Origin: Microscillaceae bacterium
GTDB taxonomy: Bacteria; Bacteroidota; Bacteroidia; Cytophagales; Microscillaceae
Assembly (NCBI GenBank): GCA_025054775.1
Contig: JANWZA010000062.1
Location: forward strand, 1 to 64,000
Direction: 5' to 3'
DNA length: 64,000 nucleotides
Shown: positions 56,060 to 64,000 of the stretch, in pieces
Position numbering within the stretch: position 1 is the stretch's first letter
Layout: every line of letters starts with the position of its first letter
Translations under genes and position numbers: made by a program
The notes under the pieces: generated by a model
Told to the model about the DNA's origin: nothing
What the model saw: only the letters and a program-made list of their open reading frames with translations
Database searches by the model: none

Positions 56060-57442
56060 ATGAAATTTGCAATTGTTGATGTTGAAACTACTGGTAGTAA
56101 ATATACCGAAGATCGTATTATAGATATTGCCATTATCATTCACAACGGCAGGAGTATAGAGCAAACTTTTGAGAGTTTGGTAAATCCAGAGAGGCATATT
56201 CCTGAATTTATTACTCAACTCACGGGCATAAGTAACGAAATGGTAGCTTCGGCTCCAAAGTTTTATGAAATTGCCAAGCAAATTGTTACCCTTACTCGGA
56301 GTTGTGTATTCGTAGCCCACAACGTACATTTTGATTATGGCTTTGTAAAACAGGAATTCAAGCGTTTAGGCTACCAATTTGTGCGAAAAACGCTTTGTAC
56401 GGTGCGACTTTCGCGCCAACTTTTCAAAGGGTTGCCGTCTTACAACTTGGACAGCTTGTCTAAATATTTTCAAATACAAAACCACAGCCGCCATAGGGCT
56501 ATGGGTGATGCCCAAGTTGCTGCCTATATTTTTGAGCAACTTTGGGCAAAAAATACGACCATATTGCAAAAAAATATTTTGGATAATGAAATAAAAGCCC
56601 CTAACTTACCTCCTAAAATTAGTCAAGAACAATTTGAAAAACTACCTGAGGAAACAGGAATTTACTATTTCTATAACGAGCAGGGCAACATTATTTATAT
56701 TGGTAAAAGTAAAAATATCAAAAAACGTGTTGCTTCGCATTTTGCCACGAATTTACAAGATAAAAAAAGTATTCCGTTCAAAAACCAAGTGGCAGATATT
56801 AGCTACGAACTTACAGGGAGCGAGTTAGTGGCACTTTTGTTAGAGTCTGACGAAATAAAAAAGCATACGCCTTTGTTCAATAAACAACAACGCAAAAGTA
56901 AATTTCAATATGGTATCTTCAGAAAGAAAAATCGTGAAGGTTATATTGAGTTGTTTATTGATAAAATAAACCACCAACCTACCAAAACACCGCTTATAAT
57001 GTTGGATAGATATGAAACAGCTAAAAGGGTGTTAGAAAAAAAAGTGAGCGATTTTCAGTTGTGCCAGAGTTTGTGCAGTTTGTACACGAGCAAACAAGCC
57101 TGTTTTAACTATCACGTAAAGCTATGTGCGGGAGCTTGCCTCGGCAAGGAATCTCCTGAAAGCTACAACAAAAGGGCTTTGCAAGCCATTGATAGTTTTA
57201 ACAAATATGCTCGTAAAAGTTTTTTAATTGTTGAGCAAGGCAGGAATGAACAAGAGAAAGCGATTATTTTGGTAGAAAAAGGACAATACAAAGGTTGGGG
57301 CTATATAGACAAGTGGGTAAGTATTCAAAACCTTGAAGAGGCATATAGCTACATCAAACGCTATGCCGATAACCGCGACACACAAAAAATTATTAGGACT
57401 TGGCTCAAAAACAAGAAAATAAAAATTGTTTATTTTGAATAA
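56060..57442 (+). CDS. DnaQ-like exonuclease fused to GIY-YIG/UvrC-like nuclease
   Basis: A 460-residue fusion. Residues 1-170 are a DEDDh exonuclease (IVDVETTGSKYTEDR; HNVHFDYGFVKQEFKRL; HRAMGDAQVAAYIF). Residues about 195-280 are a GIY-YIG domain (EETGIYYFYNEQGNIIYIGK and KSKNIKKRVASHFA), followed by a UvrC-like region with SLCSLYTSKQACFNYHVKLC and AGACLGKE. The combination is seen in other Bacteroidota and actinobacteria. A Cho-like role in cutting damaged DNA with proofreading-type trimming is inferred. I start at the ATG 56060; the frame could start at TTG 56042. The flanking genes are unrelated transporters. Confidence 0.9.
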   Translation: MKFAIVDVETTGSKYTEDRIIDIAIIIHNGRSIEQTFESLVNPERHIPEFITQLTGISNEMVASAPKFYEIAKQIVTLTRSCVFVAHNVHFDYGFVKQEFKRLGYQFVRKTLCTVRLSRQLFKGLPSYNLDSLSKYFQIQNHSRHRAMGDAQVAAYIFEQLWAKNTTILQKNILDNEIKAPNLPPKISQEQFEKLPEETGIYYFYNEQGNIIYIGKSKNIKKRVASHFATNLQDKKSIPFKNQVADISYELTGSELVALLLESDEIKKHTPLFNKQQRKSKFQYGIFRKKNREGYIELFIDKINHQPTKTPLIMLDRYETAKRVLEKKVSDFQLCQSLCSLYTSKQACFNYHVKLCAGACLGKESPESYNKRALQAIDSFNKYARKSFLIVEQGRNEQEKAIILVEKGQYKGWGYIDKWVSIQNLEEAYSYIKRYADNRDTQKIIRTWLKNKKIKIVYFE

Positions 57443-57550
57443 AACTGAAAAGTTACATTCAGCATAAAGAAGCTAAATGCACAAAAATCATTTTATTGTA
57501 GCTACAAGAAACGAAATAAAATACTGATTGAAATACCAACTTATTACCTC

Positions 57551-59335
57551 ATGGCAGAACTTGAACAGCCCACCCAAAAAATTATTGATTGGTATAATAT
57601 ACAAAAAATTCTGTTTTTTGCTCGTCCTTACAAGAAATGGTTTTTCTTTTTGGTTATACTTACGATTACCTCGGCTGCTTTAGCTCCACTTCGTCCTTAC
57701 CTAGTGCAATACACCATAGACCACTACGTATATGTAGGCGATTATTTGGGTTTGGCTCTTATGAGTGGTATTACCATTATTATTTTGTTATTGCAGTCTT
57801 ATTTTCAGTATCTTTATACGTATCTCTCCTCGTGGGTGGGGCAAACGATTATTAAAGATATACGCATTACGCTTTATAGGCATATTCTTAACCTTCGGCT
57901 TCGCTTTTATGACAAAACACCCATAGGTAAGTTAGTTACCCGCAATATTTCTGATGTGGAAACCTTATCCAACGTATTTAGTGAAGGGCTTGCTGCTTTG
58001 GTAGGTGATGTTTTACAAATAGTTCTCATTTTGGCACTTATGTTTTATACGCATTGGCAACTTACGCTTGTTAGTCTTGCTTTGTTACCTTTGCTTATTA
58101 TTAGTACTTATATTTTTAAGGAAAAAGTAAAAAAAGCCTTTGATGAAACACGTGCTGCAGTAGCTAATCTCAATGCTTTTGTACAAGAGCATATTACAGG
58201 TATGGCGATTGTACAAATCTTTGGAAGTGAAAAGAATGAATATCAAAAATTTCAAGAAATAAATCACGAACATCGAAGAGCGAATCTCAAAGCAGTCTTG
58301 TATTATTCTGTATATTTTCCTGTGGCAGAGGTAATTGGTGCAGGAGGTACAGGGTTACTGATTTGGTATGGAGCAAATGAAGTATTAGCCGAAGAGATTA
58401 CGTTGGGTGTATTGATTGCGTTTATCATGTATATCTCACTCTTTTTCAGACCAATACGCATGATTGCCGATAGGTTTAACACCTTGCAAATGGGGATTGT
58501 GAGTATGGATAGAATAGTAAAACTTTTGGATAATGACGAGGTAACACCCAACGAAGGCAAGCTTAAACCTAACAACTTGAAAGGAAAAATACAATTTGAA
58601 AATGTATGGTTTGCTTACAATGACAAAGATTTTGTACTCAAAAATATTTCTTTTGAGGTAGAAGCAGGGCAAACGGTGGCTTTGGTGGGGGCTACAGGGG
58701 CAGGTAAGTCTTCGGTTATCAATCTTTTGAGCCGATTTTATGATATTCAACAAGGGCGTATTTTGATTGATAACCACGATATACGCCACTATGATTTGGC
58801 TTATCTCCGCAAGCATATTAGCGTGGTATTGCAAGATGTATTTTTATTTTCAGGTTCAGTGTTAGACAACATTACTTTGGGTAACGAGGAGATTTCCTTT
58901 GAAACCGTACTACACGCTGCCGAACTGGTGGGAGCGAGGGAATTTATAGAAAAATTACCTAACGGCTTTGATTACAACGTTATGGAGCGTGGGGCAACAC
59001 TTTCGGTAGGGCAAAGGCAACTTATTTCCTTTGTGCGAGCTATGGTATATGAGCCCAAAATCTTGATACTTGACGAGGCTACCTCTTCCGTAGATACGGA
59101 AACTGAGGAACTTATACAACAAGCGATTGCCAAAATGATGAGAGGAAGAACGGCTATTGTGATTGCTCACAGGCTCTCCACTATTCAAAATGCGGATAAG
59201 ATCATTGTTTTGGATAAAGGTGAAATCAAAGAAATAGGTTCCCATGACGAACTTTTAGCCCGCAACGGTTATTATTATCAACTTTATCAAATGCAGTATA
59301 AAGAAGTTGCGGCGAAAAACAGTAAGGTAATCTAA
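57551..59335 (+). CDS. MsbA-like ABC exporter
   Basis: A 594-residue half-transporter. Residues 1 to about 330 contain six membrane helices of the type I exporter fold (YKKWFFFLVILTITSAALAP, then SYFQYLYTYLSSWVGQ). The ATPase from about 345 shows Walker A VGATGAGKSSVINLL, the Q-loop VVLQDVFLFSG, the signature LSVGQRQLISFVRAM, Walker B ILILDEATSSVDT, and the H-loop IAHRLSTIQNADK. The signature reads LSVGQ rather than LSGGQ, a known variant. Lipid, LPS-like or drug export are all possible. It is not fused to a peptidase. Not in an obvious operon. Confidence 0.93.
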   Translation: MAELEQPTQKIIDWYNIQKILFFARPYKKWFFFLVILTITSAALAPLRPYLVQYTIDHYVYVGDYLGLALMSGITIIILLLQSYFQYLYTYLSSWVGQTIIKDIRITLYRHILNLRLRFYDKTPIGKLVTRNISDVETLSNVFSEGLAALVGDVLQIVLILALMFYTHWQLTLVSLALLPLLIISTYIFKEKVKKAFDETRAAVANLNAFVQEHITGMAIVQIFGSEKNEYQKFQEINHEHRRANLKAVLYYSVYFPVAEVIGAGGTGLLIWYGANEVLAEEITLGVLIAFIMYISLFFRPIRMIADRFNTLQMGIVSMDRIVKLLDNDEVTPNEGKLKPNNLKGKIQFENVWFAYNDKDFVLKNISFEVEAGQTVALVGATGAGKSSVINLLSRFYDIQQGRILIDNHDIRHYDLAYLRKHISVVLQDVFLFSGSVLDNITLGNEEISFETVLHAAELVGAREFIEKLPNGFDYNVMERGATLSVGQRQLISFVRAMVYEPKILILDEATSSVDTETEELIQQAIAKMMRGRTAIVIAHRLSTIQNADKIIVLDKGEIKEIGSHDELLARNGYYYQLYQMQYKEVAAKNSKVI

Positions 59336-59592
59336 TTTTTTGAAAAGTACCTTTTTATTCACCTTCCCTAAATTTTCTCAAATTAGAACCAAACAAAGTG
59401 GTATATTTTTTGGTAATCACATAATATAATTCTAAAAATAAAGCCAAAAACAAAAAAATAATATACTTCTGCTAATAAAAAGTCAATCTCTCCAAATTAT
59501 TTTAGTCTTTGTAGAAATTATTAGCATATCTTTTGAGATAAATGTTAGCTTTTGTCTTTTCCTTGTCCGTTAGTTCGTAACATCTTTTACTC

Positions 59593-61824
59593 ATGAAAAT
59601 AAAAACACCTTCCTATGCCTCTTTTATTGGATTACTGGCTGGATTATACTTGTCAGTAGGTTATTGCCAAACTTTGCTTGATAGCTCACAACGCTATTTT
59701 GAGCCAAATATTAACGAAATTTTACAGCTACCTGTCGCTCCTCCAGAAGAGAGTAATGTAAGTTCAAATATTTCTACTGGAGCCTATCGTGAACATGCTT
59801 CTTTGACTACTATCACACAACAGCAATTAAAGTTGAGTGGTGCAAGAACGCTCTCAGAGGCACTCATGTTTTTCGTTCCCGGCTATTTTGCTGTAGAAGA
59901 CCAAGATGATATTATTGCAGGTTTTCGTGGGTTAGCACCTGATAACAACTCCAAAGTATTACTTTTGTTCAACGGGCAGAATATGAACACTGAATTTTTT
60001 TGGGGACCGCCTGACGCTATTTTGAATAGCCCTAACTTAGAATATATTGAAAAAATAGAAGTTATTCGCGGACCAGGCTCGGTTACTTTGGGGCAGGGTG
60101 CCTTATTAGGAGTAATCAATATTGTAACCAAAGATGCCAAAGACAGCAAAAATTTACAACTACATACCCACGCACAAGCAGGAAATGATGGCTTTTGGGG
60201 AGTGGGTTTGCAAGTGAAAGCCCAATGGCAACAACTCAAATTCTTTTCGCACATTGCTCAAGTTAGTTACTTAGGGCAAGCTCTTCGCCCTGAAGGCTGG
60301 GTAATTTTGCAAGGCAACCAAGGTTGGGCAGGGGGTAAAGTGGCTGACATGGGACATAGACTGCGACGGATAGATAACTTGACAATGATTAACCAAATTC
60401 AATACAAAAATTGGGACGCACAAATACATAAAATAAAGCAAAAACGCGACCTCTATAATTTCTACCGAGACCGTGAGGTAATTTTACAAGATTTGACCGC
60501 CGTTAATATAAGCTATCAAAAACACCTAGGATTAACCACACGAAACACAACGAGTTTCTCGTTTATCAACGACGAGTATGGTTTACAATCACTTTCAGGT
60601 GTAGTAATGGGAGGTACTGCTGAGCAACGCTACGGCTTAAAAACACTTTTCAATGTAGATAACTTGCTTAAAAATAACAAAACTGCCATAGGTGCAGAAG
60701 TCCGACTTTTTGCTATGGGCTTACCTAATTCTATGGGTAATAATTTTATTGCCAATAAAATCGGGTCGTTCAACCCTGCAACTGCTAACCAAGAACTTAC
60801 TATGGTTTACAGACGAAATATTGAACTCTTTAGCCTTTTCCTTGAAAATTTGTATGCTATTACTCCTCAAATAGACCTCTTTGCAGCAGTTCGTTTTGAT
60901 AAGCACCCTTTCTGGGGGCAGAATCTCTCCCCCAGATTGGGGCTAATCTATAATCCTAACAAGCAAATTTATTTGCGGGCTTCTTACCAAGCAGGCTTCA
61001 GAGGAGCAGTGGGGCTACATTATTCAGGGGGATATCGGAACGACGGCTTTTTGCGCGCTGATAACTATTCTGCTGTTAATCAAAGTAACATACCCAATGC
61101 CCAAAACATAGACCTAATACGCCCCGAACGCATGAGCAATACAGAAATTGCAGTACGTTGGCAAATCAATGATAAAACTTTTGTTACAAGTACGCTCTTT
61201 TACAATACGATTAGCCAAATTATTGATGTAGGAGTATTTTACCAAGACCCAGCAGTGTTTAGAATGGTTAATATTGGAACTGATATCCCTGGAGACTGGA
61301 ATGGCTATTGGTTTTTTAAGAATACCCCTGGTACTTTTTCACAAATAGGTGTTGAAACTATTGCACAATATGGCAACCAATGGGGAAATGTTACTCTAAG
61401 CCATGCTTTTGTAAAGGTACAAAGAGCTACTACTGAACAAAAAGAATTAGCCGAGAGAGCTAGCAGTATGTACTTGGCTAATCATGAAAATCGTTTGTAT
61501 CACAAAGCCTACCCTGAGTCGGTTTGGCGTGGGTATATCTCACTTAAACCCCATTCTAAATGGCAGACGTATTTCAATATGCTGTATTATTCTGATTGGT
61601 ATTCACCTATCGGTACGGTTGCCAGAGGGGGATTGCAACTTAATTGTGGGGTAGGTTTTCAACTTAATGACAAAGTAGAGTTTACACTCACTCTTAAAAA
61701 TTTAACTGATAACCGAAATTTATACCCTATGAATAGCAATGCAGGTGGTCCCGATGTTTCTCCTGGTACAGCAGGCTGGGAAAGTAGAACTTTTTGGCTC
61801 ACTTTAAGAGCGAAAACAAATTAA
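59593..61824 (+). CDS. TonB-dependent receptor
   Basis: A 743-residue outer-membrane receptor. A signal peptide (1-25, cleaved near SVGYCQ) precedes a plug domain (about 60-190: SGARTLSEALMFFVPGYFAV, GFRGLAPDNNSKVLLLFNG, IEKIEVIRGPGSVTLGQGAL, then GVINIVTKDAKDS), followed by a long beta-barrel of aromatic-edged strands. The C-terminus ends in SRTFWLTLRAK with a terminal aromatic strand. There is no carboxypeptidase-like N-terminal extension and no SusD gene, so it is a classical siderophore/cofactor-type receptor rather than a SusC. The substrate is unknown. The gap upstream (59336-59592) shows nothing clear. Confidence 0.9.
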   Translation: MKIKTPSYASFIGLLAGLYLSVGYCQTLLDSSQRYFEPNINEILQLPVAPPEESNVSSNISTGAYREHASLTTITQQQLKLSGARTLSEALMFFVPGYFAVEDQDDIIAGFRGLAPDNNSKVLLLFNGQNMNTEFFWGPPDAILNSPNLEYIEKIEVIRGPGSVTLGQGALLGVINIVTKDAKDSKNLQLHTHAQAGNDGFWGVGLQVKAQWQQLKFFSHIAQVSYLGQALRPEGWVILQGNQGWAGGKVADMGHRLRRIDNLTMINQIQYKNWDAQIHKIKQKRDLYNFYRDREVILQDLTAVNISYQKHLGLTTRNTTSFSFINDEYGLQSLSGVVMGGTAEQRYGLKTLFNVDNLLKNNKTAIGAEVRLFAMGLPNSMGNNFIANKIGSFNPATANQELTMVYRRNIELFSLFLENLYAITPQIDLFAAVRFDKHPFWGQNLSPRLGLIYNPNKQIYLRASYQAGFRGAVGLHYSGGYRNDGFLRADNYSAVNQSNIPNAQNIDLIRPERMSNTEIAVRWQINDKTFVTSTLFYNTISQIIDVGVFYQDPAVFRMVNIGTDIPGDWNGYWFFKNTPGTFSQIGVETIAQYGNQWGNVTLSHAFVKVQRATTEQKELAERASSMYLANHENRLYHKAYPESVWRGYISLKPHSKWQTYFNMLYYSDWYSPIGTVARGGLQLNCGVGFQLNDKVEFTLTLKNLTDNRNLYPMNSNAGGPDVSPGTAGWESRTFWLTLRAKTN

Positions 61825-61855
61825 ACCTCAAATGCAAATAATTCTAAAAAAATCT

Positions 61856-61863
61856 TATCTTTG
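61856..61863 (+). promoter_or_regulatory. Possible -7 element before the small HTH gene
   Basis: TATCTTTG lies 30 bases before the ATG at 61894. No TTG at the usual spacing, so only this half is supported. Confidence 0.4.
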
Positions 61864-61893
61864 CAAAGCTTTTTACCAATACCTTGGCAAATC

Positions 61894-62091
61894 ATGTCCT
61901 CAAAAAGAAAAAAATATAAACCCAAAGATGATAAGCAATTACAGCAAAAAATTTACCGTGATAAACAAGATTTGATACTAAATTTATTGCGTGACAATTC
62001 TTTGACTTTTGCTGAGATTGCTGAAATTGCCGAAATTTCAGAGCTAGAAATTGAGAAAATTGCACAAAAATACATCCATAAAAAGATTTAA
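61894..62091 (+). CDS. Small basic HTH-like protein
   Basis: A 65-residue protein with a Lys-rich N-terminus (SSKRKKYKPKDDKQLQQKIY) and a C-terminal helix-turn-helix look (LLRDNSLTFAEIAEIAEIS, then ELEIEKIAQKYIHKK). The tail resembles the short HTH-like tail of Rpn-type nucleases (NAEIAKHTDLTIEN in the pseudogene at 35243-36059), which hints at a domain origin there. It starts after a -7-like element and ends 12 bases before the PBP1A gene, so they likely share an mRNA. Function unknown; the start at 61894 follows the first ATG. Confidence 0.6.
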   Translation: MSSKRKKYKPKDDKQLQQKIYRDKQDLILNLLRDNSLTFAEIAEIAEISELEIEKIAQKYIHKKI

Positions 62092-62103
62092 CGACTTAAA
62101 TCA

Positions 62104-64000
62104 ATGGTACTTTTTGACCGCTTTATCATCAAAAAAGGCAAATTTTTTAACCTAATAGTAGGTATTTGGATAACTTTTTTCCTAATACCCATAGGAATTA
62201 TTTTATATTTTGTTGCTCTTAACTATAATCTTTTTGGCTTATTTGGAAAATTGCCAAGTTTAGAAAATTTGGAGAATCCTAAAAATGAGTTAGCTTCTGA
62301 AATTTATACCTCTGACGGTGTACTTATGGGAAAGTACTATCGCGAGAACCGAACCCCTGTACAGTTTGAGGAGATTTCTCCTTATCTTATCAATGCGTTG
62401 ATAGCTACCGAAGACATACGCTTTGAGCAACATTCAGGTATTGACCTTCGCGGATTGAGCCGTGCTATCTATGGCTTAATAACAGGCGACAATTCAGGAG
62501 GAGGGAGTACACTTTCGCAACAATTAGCTAAGAACTTGTTCAAACTACGAAAGGAGGGGGGATACAGGGGATACTTACATAAAGTTCCTATTCTAAAAAC
62601 GATTGTTACAAAAACCAAAGAGTGGTTAGTAGCCGTCAAATTAGAGCGAAGTTATACCAAGAAAGAAATCATTACCCTTTACTTGAATACCGTAGAATTT
62701 GGAAGCAATGCGTTTGGTATCCAGACGGCAGCAAAAACTTTCTTTGACAAAGACCCCAGCCAACTCAATGTAGAGGAAGCAGCAGTATTGGTAGGTGTGT
62801 TGCAGGCGCCTACCAAATGGAGTCCTTTCTTGAATAAAAAGAATGCTATCTTTCGTAGAAACGTAGTATTAGAGCAGATGCACAAATATGGATTTTTGGG
62901 GAGTAGCCAATTGGCATATTACAAAAGTTTACCCCTTGTTACCAAACGTGGCGTAGAAGATGCTATTACAGGAATTGCCCCCTATTTACGTGCTGAGGCT
63001 CAAAAATTTTTATTAGAATGGGCAAAAGAAAATGGGCGCGATTTGTATGCCGACGGCTTACGCATTTTCACTACGATTGACTCACGTGTGCAAAAAATAG
63101 CCGAAGAGGCTATGATTGAACACATGAAATATCAGCAGAAATTGTTTTATGCCCATTGGCAGGGAATTGGTGAGCCATGGCGTGATGAATTTTTTAGAGT
63201 AATTCCTGATTTCATTGAAAACGAAGCTAAAAAAACACCACGCTATAAGGCTTTAGTAGAGGAGTATGGCAATGATACCAAAGCCATTGAAGCTGAAATG
63301 AATAAAAAAATTAGTATGCGAATTTTTACGTGGGAAGGAGAACGTGACACCCTTATGAGTCCTATGGACTCTATTAGGCACTACAAATGGTTTCTGCAAG
63401 CGGGCTTTATGGCAATGGAGCCGAAAACAGGGCATATCAAGGCTTGGGTAGGAGGTATTGACTTTAAGCATTTTCAATATGACCACGTAAAATTAGGTAA
63501 ACGTCAACCAGGTTCTACTTTCAAGCCCATAGTGTATGTTGCGGCATTGGATAACGGCTATACACCTTGTAATTTATTCATTGATCAACCTGTAACCTTC
63601 AAGGGGGGAGCTGGTGGCAAGGATTATACTCCGCGAAATAGTTACGGAGGTTATACGTATGCTACTAAAACTATGCGGCAAGCTTTGGGTGAGTCTATCA
63701 ATTCCATCACTGCCGCGATTACTAAACTGATTGGCGTAAAAACGATTGTGGATTATGCCCGAATGTTAGGCATTACTAGCCCCCTAGACCCAGTAGCTTC
63801 ACTTTGCTTAGGTTCAAGTGATGTCTCCTTGTATGAATTAGTAGGGGCTTATGCTACTTTTGCTAATAAGGGCAGATATATTAAACCCATGTTTATCACA
63901 CGGATAGAAGACTATAACGGTAGAGTAATTGCTGATTTTACCCCTGAAGTTAGTGAAGTGGTGAGTGAAGAGGTAGCTTATATGATGCTTGATATGCTTA
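62104..64000 (+). CDS. Penicillin-binding protein 1A (partial, runs off window)
   Basis: The first 632 codons of a class A penicillin-binding protein. A cytoplasmic tail and one membrane helix (about 16-40) precede the glycosyltransferase 51 domain with catalytic E103 in ATEDIRFEQHSGID, GGGSTLSQQLAKNLF, and LERSYTKKEIITLYLNTVEF. The transpeptidase region shows the SxxK motif with S471 in RQPGSTFKPIVYVAALD, and an SxN motif in GESINSITAA. The KTG motif and C-terminus lie past base 64000. It polymerises and cross-links peptidoglycan. It lies 12 bases after a small HTH-like gene. Confidence 0.95.
   Translation, partial: MVLFDRFIIKKGKFFNLIVGIWITFFLIPIGIILYFVALNYNLFGLFGKLPSLENLENPKNELASEIYTSDGVLMGKYYRENRTPVQFEEISPYLINALIATEDIRFEQHSGIDLRGLSRAIYGLITGDNSGGGSTLSQQLAKNLFKLRKEGGYRGYLHKVPILKTIVTKTKEWLVAVKLERSYTKKEIITLYLNTVEFGSNAFGIQTAAKTFFDKDPSQLNVEEAAVLVGVLQAPTKWSPFLNKKNAIFRRNVVLEQMHKYGFLGSSQLAYYKSLPLVTKRGVEDAITGIAPYLRAEAQKFLLEWAKENGRDLYADGLRIFTTIDSRVQKIAEEAMIEHMKYQQKLFYAHWQGIGEPWRDEFFRVIPDFIENEAKKTPRYKALVEEYGNDTKAIEAEMNKKISMRIFTWEGERDTLMSPMDSIRHYKWFLQAGFMAMEPKTGHIKAWVGGIDFKHFQYDHVKLGKRQPGSTFKPIVYVAALDNGYTPCNLFIDQPVTFKGGAGGKDYTPRNSYGGYTYATKTMRQALGESINSITAAITKLIGVKTIVDYARMLGITSPLDPVASLCLGSSDVSLYELVGAYATFANKGRYIKPMFITRIEDYNGRVIADFTPEVSEVVSEEVAYMMLDML

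Overview
The window is AT-rich DNA from a Bacteroidota genome, most likely an aerobic, possibly gliding Cytophagales-like bacterium. I cannot name the species from sequence alone. The lineage call rests on gldC, the fused murF-alr gene, a DUF2279 protein, TPR-bearing sensor kinases, an OmpA/PD40 protein, a TonB-dependent receptor, scarce Shine-Dalgarno sites, and several promoters matching the Bacteroidota pattern (TTG, about 18-22 bases, TAnnTTTG). Gene density is high. I see no rRNA, tRNA, CRISPR array or prophage.

Layout. 1-680: the decayed end of an IS1-family element and apparently empty DNA. 680-8400, mostly minus: alpha/beta hydrolase, DUF4837-like lipoprotein, large BNR/sortilin-like propeller protein, YraN, DUF2147 protein and enolase. 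8750-22500: TylF-like methyltransferase, thiolase-like protein, OmpA/PD40 protein, Fe-S photolyase, EEP-family membrane protein, FAD/Fe-S oxidoreductase, MoxR ATPase, dnaX and an AlbA_2 regulator. 22600-27300: feoAB, a DPBB-LysM protein, DUF2452 and DUF2279 proteins. 27500-34950: a pseudogene, rpoN, ybaB, murF-alr and a TPR-GAF histidine kinase. 35200-40400: an Rpn-type nuclease pseudogene, peroxiredoxin, HupE-like protein, a transaldolase-CBS fusion and a second IS1 relic. 40400-46900: a second TPR histidine kinase, an unknown helical protein, kup and sdaAB. 46900-50700: two related 42-bp tandem-repeat arrays flanking uppP, a LolD-like ATPase gene and kynU. 50700-64000: an unknown gene, mtnA, gldC, mnmA, a polysaccharide-export permease, a DnaQ/GIY-YIG protein, an MsbA-like exporter, a TonB receptor, a small HTH-like protein and PBP1A, cut by the window end.

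Functions. Most genes are housekeeping: glycolysis, envelope synthesis (murF-alr, uppP, PBP1A), DNA replication and repair (dnaX, photolyase, DnaQ/GIY-YIG), tRNA thiolation, iron and potassium uptake, and tryptophan, serine and methylthioribose metabolism. There is no large coherent accessory island. The least ordinary items are the paired 42-bp arrays, the transaldolase-CBS fusion, two IS1 relics sharing the same inactivating deletion, and small decayed genes caught in mid-erosion. I did not find a convincing new multi-gene system.
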